Below, piece by piece: positions 57,768 to 64,000 of a DNA stretch of 64,000 bases (position 1 is the stretch's first letter; each line of letters starts with the position of its first letter). The notes under the pieces were generated by a model, which saw only the letters and a list, made by a program, of their open reading frames with translations, had not been told where the DNA came from and did not search any database. The DNA comes from Spirochaetia bacterium (GTDB lineage Bacteria; Spirochaetota; Spirochaetia; Treponematales; Breznakiellaceae): the NCBI GenBank assembly GCA_025997595.1, contig BNUU01000001.1, positions 248,001-312,000 on the forward strand, in the 5' to 3' direction. Both the position numbers and the translations under genes were made by a program.

Positions 57768-58589
57768 ATGGTAAAAACCGGTCCGATAGAAAATCACCGT
57801 TTCCGGGAAGAGGGGGCCATGGTCTACCCCGTGTACTCACGTCGGTCACGGGGACTTTCGGTGGGGGTCAACCTTTTTCCCGGTGGTAAGGTCTGTTCCT
57901 TTGATTGCCCCTACTGCGAGGTATTTCCCTTTAAAAATGATATCGAATTTTCCCTTAAAACAATGGAAAGCGGACTGCGGCGTGTATTGGATGAAGCGGC
58001 GCAGCGGGGGGAAACGGTCCGGGATATCTGTTTTTCCGGCAACGGGGAGCCGACCATGTCGCCCCATTTTATTCAGGCGGCGGAAGCGGCCCTGCGTATC
58101 CGGGATGAAGGGGCCCCCGCCGCAGACCTGGTGGTGATCAGCAATGGCGCCGGGCTTTTGAATGGCGCCGTCTTCACCTTTTTGCGGAACGCTGCCCGCG
58201 GCGCGGCGCATCTCAGGCTCTGGCTCAAACTGGACGCCGGAACTGAGGGCTGGTACCGGCAAATGGACCGTTCCGCCCTGCCCTTTGCGGATTTGATCGC
58301 CAAAATCCGGGAATTTGCCGCCTCTGCGCCTTTTGTTATCCAGACCATGATCTGCGCCGTGGAGGGCAATGCCCCGCCCCCGGATGACGCCGCCGCCTGG
58401 GAAGCCCTGGTGCTGGACCTCCCGCCGGGACTGACTGCGGTGCAGCTTTACGGCAAGGCCCGTCCCGCCCCGGAAGACCCCCTGGCCTCGGCCCTGCCTG
58501 CGGCCTTTCTGGAAGAGCGGGCCGCCTCCCTGGGGGAAAAATTCCGTCAAAAGTTCCCTTCCCCGCCGCCGGTGGAAGTCTTTCCCTGA
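57768..58589 (+). CDS. Radical SAM protein
   Basis: The 273-residue protein has the cluster motif CSFDCPYCE near residue 44, GNGEPTMSPHF as the SAM-binding glycine region, and VVISNGAGL. It looks like the COG0731 type of radical SAM proteins, some of which modify tRNA; the function is not established. No good ribosome-binding site is present. A TATACT box ends eight bases before the ATG, so the leader must be short. Confidence 0.78.
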   Translation: MVKTGPIENHRFREEGAMVYPVYSRRSRGLSVGVNLFPGGKVCSFDCPYCEVFPFKNDIEFSLKTMESGLRRVLDEAAQRGETVRDICFSGNGEPTMSPHFIQAAEAALRIRDEGAPAADLVVISNGAGLLNGAVFTFLRNAARGAAHLRLWLKLDAGTEGWYRQMDRSALPFADLIAKIREFAASAPFVIQTMICAVEGNAPPPDDAAAWEALVLDLPPGLTAVQLYGKARPAPEDPLASALPAAFLEERAASLGEKFRQKFPSPPPVEVFP

Positions 58590-58610
58590 TCCTGATAGAA
58601 TAGGTTCAGC

Positions 58611-59408
58611 ATGATCAGGCTGAAAAACGAAAAGCAGATCGCGGGGATTCGGACTTCCTGCAAACTCCTGGGCGCCATGTACCGGGAGCTTATTCCCCAG
58701 GTGAAGCCGGGGGTGGAAACCATCGAACTGGACCGCTGGGTGCAGAACTGGATCAAAAAGGCCGGGGGAAAACCGGTTTTTTTGGGGGTTGGGGACCGGA
58801 AGAACCCCTATCCCGCGGCGATCTGTATTTCGATAAACAACGAGGTGATCCACGGGATCCCCTCCAAACGGAAGATAAAAAACGGGGACCTTGTGTCCCT
58901 GGACTGCGGTATAGACCTGGGGGGCTTCATCAGCGACCAGGCGGTAACCGTGGAGGCGGGGAGGGTGAGCGATGAGCTCCACGCCCTCAATGTCACCACA
59001 CGGGAATGCCTGTATAAGGGAATTGCGGCGGCAAAGGCGGGGGATCGGCTGCTACAGATCAGCCGGGCGGTGCAGGGCCATGCCTTGGCCTGTAACTACG
59101 GCGTGGTGCACCAGTTCTGCGGCCATGGGGTGGGGCTTGAGCTCCACGAGGACCCCCAGGTGCCCAACTACCCCCACGGGCCGAATCCCCGGCTGCGCGG
59201 AGGCTTTGTGCTCGCCATTGAGCCCATGATCAACCTGGGGACCGGGGATGTGGAAATACTGGAAGACGGCTGGACCGTGGTCACCGCCGACGACCGGCAT
59301 TCCGCACACTGGGAGCATACCATCGCTATTTTTGGGGATCATACGGAGATCCTCACCGATGCCCTGGAAGGGCTCTCCGGCTGCGGGGGCGGCGGTACGA
59401 ATTTGTAA
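58611..59408 (+). CDS. map: Methionine aminopeptidase
   Basis: This 265-residue type I enzyme removes the initiator Met. The five metal ligands are visible: Asp in LDCGIDLGG and Asp in ISDQAVT, His in CGHGVGLELHE, Glu in AIEPM and Glu in HWEHT. It lies 21 bases after the radical SAM gene and is probably co-transcribed. The ATG follows a TAGG-like weak box. Confidence 0.93.
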   Translation: MIRLKNEKQIAGIRTSCKLLGAMYRELIPQVKPGVETIELDRWVQNWIKKAGGKPVFLGVGDRKNPYPAAICISINNEVIHGIPSKRKIKNGDLVSLDCGIDLGGFISDQAVTVEAGRVSDELHALNVTTRECLYKGIAAAKAGDRLLQISRAVQGHALACNYGVVHQFCGHGVGLELHEDPQVPNYPHGPNPRLRGGFVLAIEPMINLGTGDVEILEDGWTVVTADDRHSAHWEHTIAIFGDHTEILTDALEGLSGCGGGGTNL

Positions 59409-59448
59409 CTATTCGCTTAAAATATTATTTTTATAATATAAACAGAGT

Positions 59449-59486
59449 TCGCGCCATTAAAACGACGCATACCGCCCAACACCGGT
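59449..59486. repeat. Decayed copy of the GTTTTAAT-loop hairpin
   Basis: On the minus strand GCGTC-GTTTTAAT-GGCGC resembles the first hairpin of element D, including its loop. The arms pair imperfectly. Next to it GGCGGTATGC matches part of the second hairpin. Confidence 0.45.
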
Positions 59487-59513
59487 ATTGAAATTAATTA
59501 AGAGAGGACAACT

Positions 59514-61034
59514 ATGAATGTTTTGCAGAAGCTATCTTCAAAGAACCTTTTTGTGTTTAACCTGGTACTGATTGGGGTGATCTTTGGGTTCTCCCTGGCC
59601 TTCCTTTCCTTTTCCTGCTCAACCCCCCAGTCGCAGAAGACTGCCCGGGCCCAGGAAAATGCGGTGGTGATCCCCGAAGACGCATTGGCGATTGCGGAGG
59701 GGCTCCAGACCGCCTTCCGCTCCGTGGCGGACAAGGTGCTGCCCTCAGTGGTGGAGCTTAAGACCGTTTCCATCCGCCGGCAGCAGGTGCCCAATTTTAA
59801 CGGCATCCCCTGGGAATTTTTCTTTGGGCCCCGTAACGGGCAGGGCGACGGCCAGGGTCAGGAACGGGAATACCGCTCCCAGGGCCTTGGTTCGGGGATC
59901 ATCGTCCGGCAGGTCAAGGGAAGCGGATCTTCCCCGGACACCTATTACATCCTGACCAATAACCACGTGGTAGCAGACGCCAATGAGATCATTGTCGCCG
60001 CCAATGACGGCAAGGAATACCCTGCGGAACTGGTGGGCAAGGATGAGCGGAAGGACCTGGCCATGGTTTCCGTCAAAACCAAGGATGCCCTGTCCATTGC
60101 CGTGCTGGGAGATTCCGATGCGGTCCGCGTGGGGGACTGGTCCATCGCCGTGGGGAACCCCCTGGGCTTTATGTCATCGGTTACCATGGGGATCGTCAGT
60201 GCTGTGGGAAGGACCGGCGGCCCCGGGGGCAATATCAACGATTTTATCCAGACCGATGCCAGCATCAACCAGGGGAATTCCGGCGGGGCCCTGGTGAATA
60301 TCCGGGGGGAAGTGATCGGGATCAACACCTGGATCGCCAGCAACGGCGGCGGTTCCGTGGGTCTGGGTTTCGCCATCCCCATCAATAACGCCAAACGCTC
60401 AATAGACGATTTTATCAATACCGGCAGCGCCAGCTACGGCTGGCTCGGGGTATCCCTTACCGATCCCGACAAGGATACCCTCCAAGCCATGGTCCTTGAG
60501 GGCAAACGGGGGGCCCTGGCCACCGATGTCTTCCAGGGTTCCCCCGCAGACAAGGGGGGGATCCGGGCAGGGGATTTCATCACCCATGTTGATAAAAAGG
60601 AAGTGCGGGACAGGAACAGCCTGACCCGGGTGGTGGGGGATCTGCGGCCCGGTGACCGCGCCGCGTTTACGGTGATCCGGGACGGCGTGTCACAGGACAT
60701 CCAGGTCCGCATCGAGGCCCGCACCAATGAAGTGGCGGCGGACAACAAGAAGCTTTGGCCCGGCGTCTACCCGCTGACCCTGACCGATACCATCAAAACC
60801 CAGCTTGAACTGGACAAGAACGCCAAGGGCCTCTACGTGGCCAATGTGATAGCCGACAGCCCCGCGGACGTAATCGGCCTTAAACGGGGAGACCTGATCA
60901 CCGGCATCAACGGCGAACCGGTGAAGGATATCGCAGCTTTTTACAAGATTCTGCGGGAAAAAACCACCAAAGAGCTCTGGTTCACCTTTAATCGGGGTGA
61001 TACATCACTGGAGACGCTGAAGTTTAAGCGGTAG
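59514..61034 (+). CDS. htrA: HtrA/DegP-family periplasmic serine protease
   Basis: This 506-residue protease/chaperone has one N-terminal membrane segment (FVFNLVLIGVIFGFSLAFL). The catalytic triad is His in LTNNHVVAD, Asp in KDLAMV and Ser in QGNSGGAL. Two PDZ domains follow (about 315-400 and 420-500). A Cys in FSCSTPQ might be a lipid site, though the spacing is not perfect. GAGAGGACAACT precedes the ATG. It degrades or refolds damaged envelope proteins. Confidence 0.92.
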   Translation: MNVLQKLSSKNLFVFNLVLIGVIFGFSLAFLSFSCSTPQSQKTARAQENAVVIPEDALAIAEGLQTAFRSVADKVLPSVVELKTVSIRRQQVPNFNGIPWEFFFGPRNGQGDGQGQEREYRSQGLGSGIIVRQVKGSGSSPDTYYILTNNHVVADANEIIVAANDGKEYPAELVGKDERKDLAMVSVKTKDALSIAVLGDSDAVRVGDWSIAVGNPLGFMSSVTMGIVSAVGRTGGPGGNINDFIQTDASINQGNSGGALVNIRGEVIGINTWIASNGGGSVGLGFAIPINNAKRSIDDFINTGSASYGWLGVSLTDPDKDTLQAMVLEGKRGALATDVFQGSPADKGGIRAGDFITHVDKKEVRDRNSLTRVVGDLRPGDRAAFTVIRDGVSQDIQVRIEARTNEVAADNKKLWPGVYPLTLTDTIKTQLELDKNAKGLYVANVIADSPADVIGLKRGDLITGINGEPVKDIAAFYKILREKTTKELWFTFNRGDTSLETLKFKR

Positions 61035-61047
61035 GGCGTGGAATTAA

Positions 61048-61141
61048 GAAGAGGAGGAACACGGATTTTAAGGATTAACACGGATTTTACGCTTTTCTTC
61101 CTCCATAATCTGTGCTTTTTTCCGTGTAATCCGTGTTCCTC
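61048..61141. repeat. Long hairpin repeat, ACACGGATT variant
   Basis: GAGGAACACGGATTTTAAGGATTAACACGGATT pairs with AATCTGTGCTTTTTTCCGTGTAATCCGTGTTCCTC. It lies between the convergent stops of htrA and mutL. It is built like the AACCAC family, from repeated short words, but has a different word. Confidence 0.75.
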
Positions 61142-62938
61142 TTAGAGCCGATGCACGGCCCGATACAAATTTTCTTTGGTGAGGGTTGTCCAGACAGGGC
61201 GGCCGTGGGGGCAGCGGGGCTGCGGGAGCGACAGGGCTTCTTCTGCCAGGGCAAGGGCAGCACTGTCGTCCAGGTAGTCTCCGTCTTTTATGGCGGCGTG
61301 GCAGGAGAGGGTGGCGGCCCAGCGTTCCGCCATGTTTTCCCCCGCTGTCCGCAGTTCAAGAATTTCCTTTACCGTTTCCGCGTCCCCGAGTTTCCAGTTC
61401 GCGGGCAGGGCGGCAATGCGCCAGTTGTCCTCATCTTCTTCTATTATAATACCGAGCCTTGCCAGATCCTCCCGGTGTGAGCTGAGAAACCGATCCTCAT
61501 CGGCGCCTGCGGTGCTGAAGGGCAGGGGCACCAGCAGTTCCTGTTTGGGGATGGGCTTTGAAAGGAAGGCATTGTAGAGGATACGTTCGTGGGCGGCGTG
61601 CTGGTCGATAATCAAGAGTTTGTCCCCTGCTTCAACCAGAAGGAACAGATCAAACACCCGGCCTGCAAGCCGTATGCCCCCATATTGAGGGCTTGCTTCC
61701 GCAACAGCAAAACTGCGATCCCTGTCTCCCGCCTGATAGGCTGTTGGTTCAACCGCGTCCCGTCCGGGAAGGGGGGCAAATGCGGGTTTCTGATCCAGCA
61801 ATGCCGCAATAGCAAGGGCGCCCGCATGGCGATCCCCATATTCCCCGCCCGCCGGGTTATAAACCGACGCGGTCTGATGCGCAGGATTACTGTTGCCGGC
61901 ATGATGGGTGAAGTCCCGCAGTGTCTGTGTTATCACATGATGGATGGCGCCGGGATCGGCAAAACGGACCTCCCGCTTGGCGGGGTGGATGTTGAAGTCC
62001 GCCAGGGCGGGATCGATTTCCACATAGACCGCGCCTACCGGATGGGTCCCGTTGGGGAACCAGCCCTGGACGCCGTATTCCAGGGCCTGCAGCAGGCCGT
62101 AGTCCTGAATCCGGCGGCGGTTGGCAAAAACGTACTGCTGCCGCCGGTCGTTCCGGTAAAGTTCCGGCCCGCCTATTACCAGGGTTACCGAAAAACCGGC
62201 GCCTACTGCCTGGATTTCGTGGAGAAAATTGCCCTCCGGGGAGTCCAGGAGACATTGGGTAAACCGTTCCTTCAAACCGGGAACAGCGGGGAGCCAGGTC
62301 TTGAGCTTGCCGTCCTGGGTAAAGCGGAAGCTCCGTTCCGGGAGGACAAGAGCCTTGTCGATAAGGGCCTGCCGGCACAGGAGCGCCTCGGTCCCCTCCC
62401 GTTTCAGGAAACGTTTCCGTGCGGGGATGGTATCGAAAAGGCCCAGGGCGCGGACACTGGTTCCCTTTTTCCGCCGGGCCTGTTCAATGCGGGGCTCTGT
62501 TTTCCCGGGGCCCACCTCAAGCTGCCAGGCCTCCCGGCCGTCGGTACTGGTGAGGATTTCCAGCCGGGCCACCGCCGCCGCCGCAGCCAGGGCTTCCCCC
62601 CGGAAGCCCAGGGTTTCCGCAGACGCAAGATCATCCAATGAACGGATCTTGCTGGTGGCGTGGGTCAGCCAGCAGAGGCCCAGGTCGTCCCTGCCCATTC
62701 CCGCGCCGTCATCGATCACCTCGGTCCGGCGGCCGCCCCCTTCCTCGATGAGCACCTCAATCTGCTCACCCCCGGCGTCGATGGCGTTATCCAAGAATTC
62801 CCGCACCAGGGCGGCAGGGCGGTCGATCACCTCCCCCGCGGCGATCTTCCGGGCCTCCTCCGGGGGGAGCAGTTGTATCCGGTGATCCCGGTTCCGCAGA
62901 TCCAGGCCTTTAGTCCGGTCCGGGGCAGTATCCACCAT
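61142..62938 (-). CDS. mutL: DNA mismatch repair protein MutL
   Basis: The 598-residue protein has a GHKL ATPase N-terminus: IAAGEVIDRPAALVREFLDNAIDAG, DDGAGMG, TSKIRSLDDL and GFRGEALAA. The C-terminal dimerisation domain includes LLIIDQHAAHERILYN and ends HGRPVWTTLTKENL, near the CPHGRP motif of endonuclease-type MutL. The DQHAxHERxxYE motif is nearly complete, so nicking activity is likely. It starts two bases after xseB. Confidence 0.93.
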   Translation of the reverse strand: MVDTAPDRTKGLDLRNRDHRIQLLPPEEARKIAAGEVIDRPAALVREFLDNAIDAGGEQIEVLIEEGGGRRTEVIDDGAGMGRDDLGLCWLTHATSKIRSLDDLASAETLGFRGEALAAAAAVARLEILTSTDGREAWQLEVGPGKTEPRIEQARRKKGTSVRALGLFDTIPARKRFLKREGTEALLCRQALIDKALVLPERSFRFTQDGKLKTWLPAVPGLKERFTQCLLDSPEGNFLHEIQAVGAGFSVTLVIGGPELYRNDRRQQYVFANRRRIQDYGLLQALEYGVQGWFPNGTHPVGAVYVEIDPALADFNIHPAKREVRFADPGAIHHVITQTLRDFTHHAGNSNPAHQTASVYNPAGGEYGDRHAGALAIAALLDQKPAFAPLPGRDAVEPTAYQAGDRDRSFAVAEASPQYGGIRLAGRVFDLFLLVEAGDKLLIIDQHAAHERILYNAFLSKPIPKQELLVPLPFSTAGADEDRFLSSHREDLARLGIIIEEDEDNWRIAALPANWKLGDAETVKEILELRTAGENMAERWAATLSCHAAIKDGDYLDDSAALALAEEALSLPQPRCPHGRPVWTTLTKENLYRAVHRL

Positions 62939-62940
62939 AA

Positions 62941-63195
62941 TCAGTCCTCTTCGTCAAAGAGGCTCAATTCGGGGTTTTCCTCCGTTGGAGCCTCGCTGCT
63001 GTTCATCAATACCTCGATCCGGCTTTCCACCTTTTCAAGGTCCTTCTCCAAAGTCCGGGCCAGCTTGATCCCTTCCTCAAAGGCCTTCAGGGCCTCGTCC
63101 AGGGGGATATCGGTCTTGCGGATCTTTTCCCCCAGGTTTTCCAGCCGTTCCAGCCGCTCCTCAAAATTTTTCTTGCCCTTTTCAGTTGTTTTCAC
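62941..63195 (-). CDS. xseB: Exodeoxyribonuclease VII small subunit
   Basis: This 84-residue helical protein (FEERLERLENLGEKIRKTDIPLDEALKAFEEGIKL) matches XseB. GTG at 63195 is preferred: it follows GGGGGAAAA and gives the family length. The frame can be extended to an ATG at 63294, but that part reads through the AACCAC-type repeat and gives an artificial hydrophobic N-terminus. The large subunit gene lies upstream, 300 bases away across repeats. Confidence 0.87.
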   Translation of the reverse strand: MKTTEKGKKNFEERLERLENLGEKIRKTDIPLDEALKAFEEGIKLARTLEKDLEKVESRIEVLMNSSEAPTEENPELSLFDEED

Positions 63196-63224
63196 TTTTC
63201 CCCCATCGCCGCCGACAAAGAAGA

Positions 63225-63300
63225 ATTTACCACAGAGGGCACAGAGGGGAAAGGGGAGAACACAGAGGAAGATAAGGAAGGCTCGATTTTCCATCTATAA
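63225..63300. repeat. Half copy of the AACCAC-family repeat
   Basis: TTACCACAGAGGGCACAGAGGGG ... AACACAGAGG has the repeat words on one arm only. A matching TTCCTCTGTGTTCTCTGTGG occurs at about 63462-63482, on the far side of the 63302 element, so that element may have inserted into it. Confidence 0.6.
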
Positions 63301-63301
63301 A

Positions 63302-63440
63302 ATGAGCCAGTTCCAAATATAGAAATTAATTAACCACAAGCCGCCTACTGGCGGCACAACACGAACCAAATGATTATTATTCTTAGTTCGTGTTTTTCGT
63401 GTGGTTCGTGGTAAAATTCTTAATTTTGGAACCGGCTCAT
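63302..63440. repeat. 139-base hairpin element with long terminal inverted repeats
   Basis: ATGAGCCAGTTCCAAATATAGAAATTAATTAACCAC at the left is matched in reverse by GTGGTAAAATTCTTAATTTTGGAACCGGCTCAT at the right. The centre has the AACACGAAC/GTTCGTGTT words and a small inner hairpin (GCCGCC..GGCGGC). The left end is nearly the same as at 18250. Confidence 0.8.
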
Positions 63441-63490
63441 ATAACATCTTTTTTTCTTAATTCCTCTGTGTTCTCTGTGGTTATTCTTCC

Positions 63491-64000
63491 TTATTCCTTA
63501 ACTGTCGCCATAATCAGCCCTTCTAAGGGCCGGATGCTGAGTTGGTCCCCGGCATTAACCTCCGCCGCCCGGCGTACCACCTTGCCGGTCCGCTGGTTTA
63601 CCGTAACCGAAAAGCCCCGTTCCAGTATGGAGAGGGGGCTGCCCGCTTCAAGGGCGGTCCGGGCCAGTTCCAGGGCGCGGCGGAGCTCCGCCGCCTTTTC
63701 GGTAAAGTTGGAGAGGAGCGCCTCCTTGGCGTCGTCAAAGCGCACCAGCCGGGGCTGGAGTATGCCCCGGAACCGGTATTCCAGGTCCTCAAGGCTGAAG
63801 GGCTTGGCCAAAAGCCGGGCCCGCTCTATCCTGGCCTTCATGCTTCGCCCCATCTCCTCCCCTAAATTTTGAACCGTTTCCAGCACCGCTTCCCGGTTTT
63901 CGCTGACCAGTTCCGCCGCCGCCGACGGGGTAGGGGCCCGGAGGTCCGCCGCAAAGTCGCTCAGGGCCCAGTCGATTTCGTGGCCCACGGCGCTTACCAC
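63491..64000 (-). CDS. xseA: Exodeoxyribonuclease VII large subunit, C-terminal part (cut by window edge)
   Basis: The last 169 codons of XseA. The conserved segment [31 protein letters not shown] begins at the window edge, then comes the long coiled-coil region, and GRPLEG-like [17 protein letters not shown] ends the protein. It degrades single-stranded DNA with XseB. The 5' part lies outside. Confidence 0.9.
   Translation of the reverse strand: MVSAVGHEIDWALSDFAADLRAPTPSAAAELVSENREAVLETVQNLGEEMGRSMKARIERARLLAKPFSLEDLEYRFRGILQPRLVRFDDAKEALLSNFTEKAAELRRALELARTALEAGSPLSILERGFSVTVNQRTGKVVRRAAEVNAGDQLSIRPLEGLIMATVKE

Noticed and set aside
62941-63294. Longer xseB with a hydrophobic N-terminus
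   Set aside because: The extra 33 residues are encoded by the intergenic repeat; a GTG with a good ribosome-binding site gives the normal length.

Overview
The window reads as chromosomal DNA of a GC-rich spirochaete, most likely of the Treponema lineage. This is inference from gene content, not a database match. The supporting signs are a V/A-type ATPase operon in place of F-type, a stand-alone EF-G paralogue, a murG-cvpA-holB-sensor kinase-NtrC-type regulator run, many lipoproteins and exported proteins, and almost no insertion sequences. No rRNA, integrase, transposase or CRISPR array was seen. One tRNA (Lys, UUU) is present.

Layout. 1-6.4 kb: a cut-off exported protein, a secreted metallo-beta-lactamase-fold hydrolase, two tandem FKBP isomerases, a double-domain nucleoside diphosphate kinase and an EF-G. 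6.5-16.5 kb: a ParB-domain protein behind PBP1A, a flavin-dependent reductase lipoprotein, an M23 peptidase with a PEGA-like partner and a ferredoxin, a nitroreductase and an iron-sulfur aldo/keto reductase. 16.5-25 kb: a repeat-rich gap, then rpmF-acpP-rnc, a CCA-adding/poly(A) polymerase divergent from thiamine pyrophosphokinase, folD, miaB, and LapA-like and SPOR-domain envelope proteins. 25-35 kb: tRNA-Lys with a peculiar structured tail, moaA and a polyol/uronate dehydrogenase, murG-cvpA-holB and a two-component system, a J-domain protein and a HTH-periplasmic-binding fusion regulator. 35.3-44.5 kb: secG, a PTS IIA protein and the V-ATPase genes in the order stalk-C-I-K-F-E-A-B.

The central observation is that the V-ATPase operon is split. 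Subunit B ends at 44459. The missing rotor subunit D, with its downstream partners, resumes only at 55397. The intervening 10.9 kb is AT-richer accessory DNA. It is bounded on the left by an intact antitoxin/PIN module and on the right by an intact hicAB. It also holds a PIN toxin broken by an in-frame stop, two XRE regulators, a frameshifted exported protein, several lipoproteins, a 941-residue fibronectin-III/beta-helix lipoprotein, and fossil 3' ends of lost genes. A short piece resembling an atpB 3' end lies just inside the left boundary. After subunit D come a UspA-like protein, a J/TPR protein, a radical SAM protein, map, an HtrA protease, mutL, xseB and a cut-off xseA.

Two sequence themes run through the window. 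First, intergenic structured repeats are abundant: three-hairpin composites with constant loops and stems that change on both sides; long hairpins built from AACCACnAAG-type words, one of which sits inside the ATPase operon within a translationally coupled mini-ORF; and GC-rich palindromes, one of them inserted in frame in miaB. Second, several genes lacking a ribosome-binding site have a -10 box exactly six bases before their ATG, which predicts leaderless mRNAs (fusA-like, PBP1A, thiN, a HTH regulator, an XRE regulator, a J-domain gene, and hicA with a 5-base gap).
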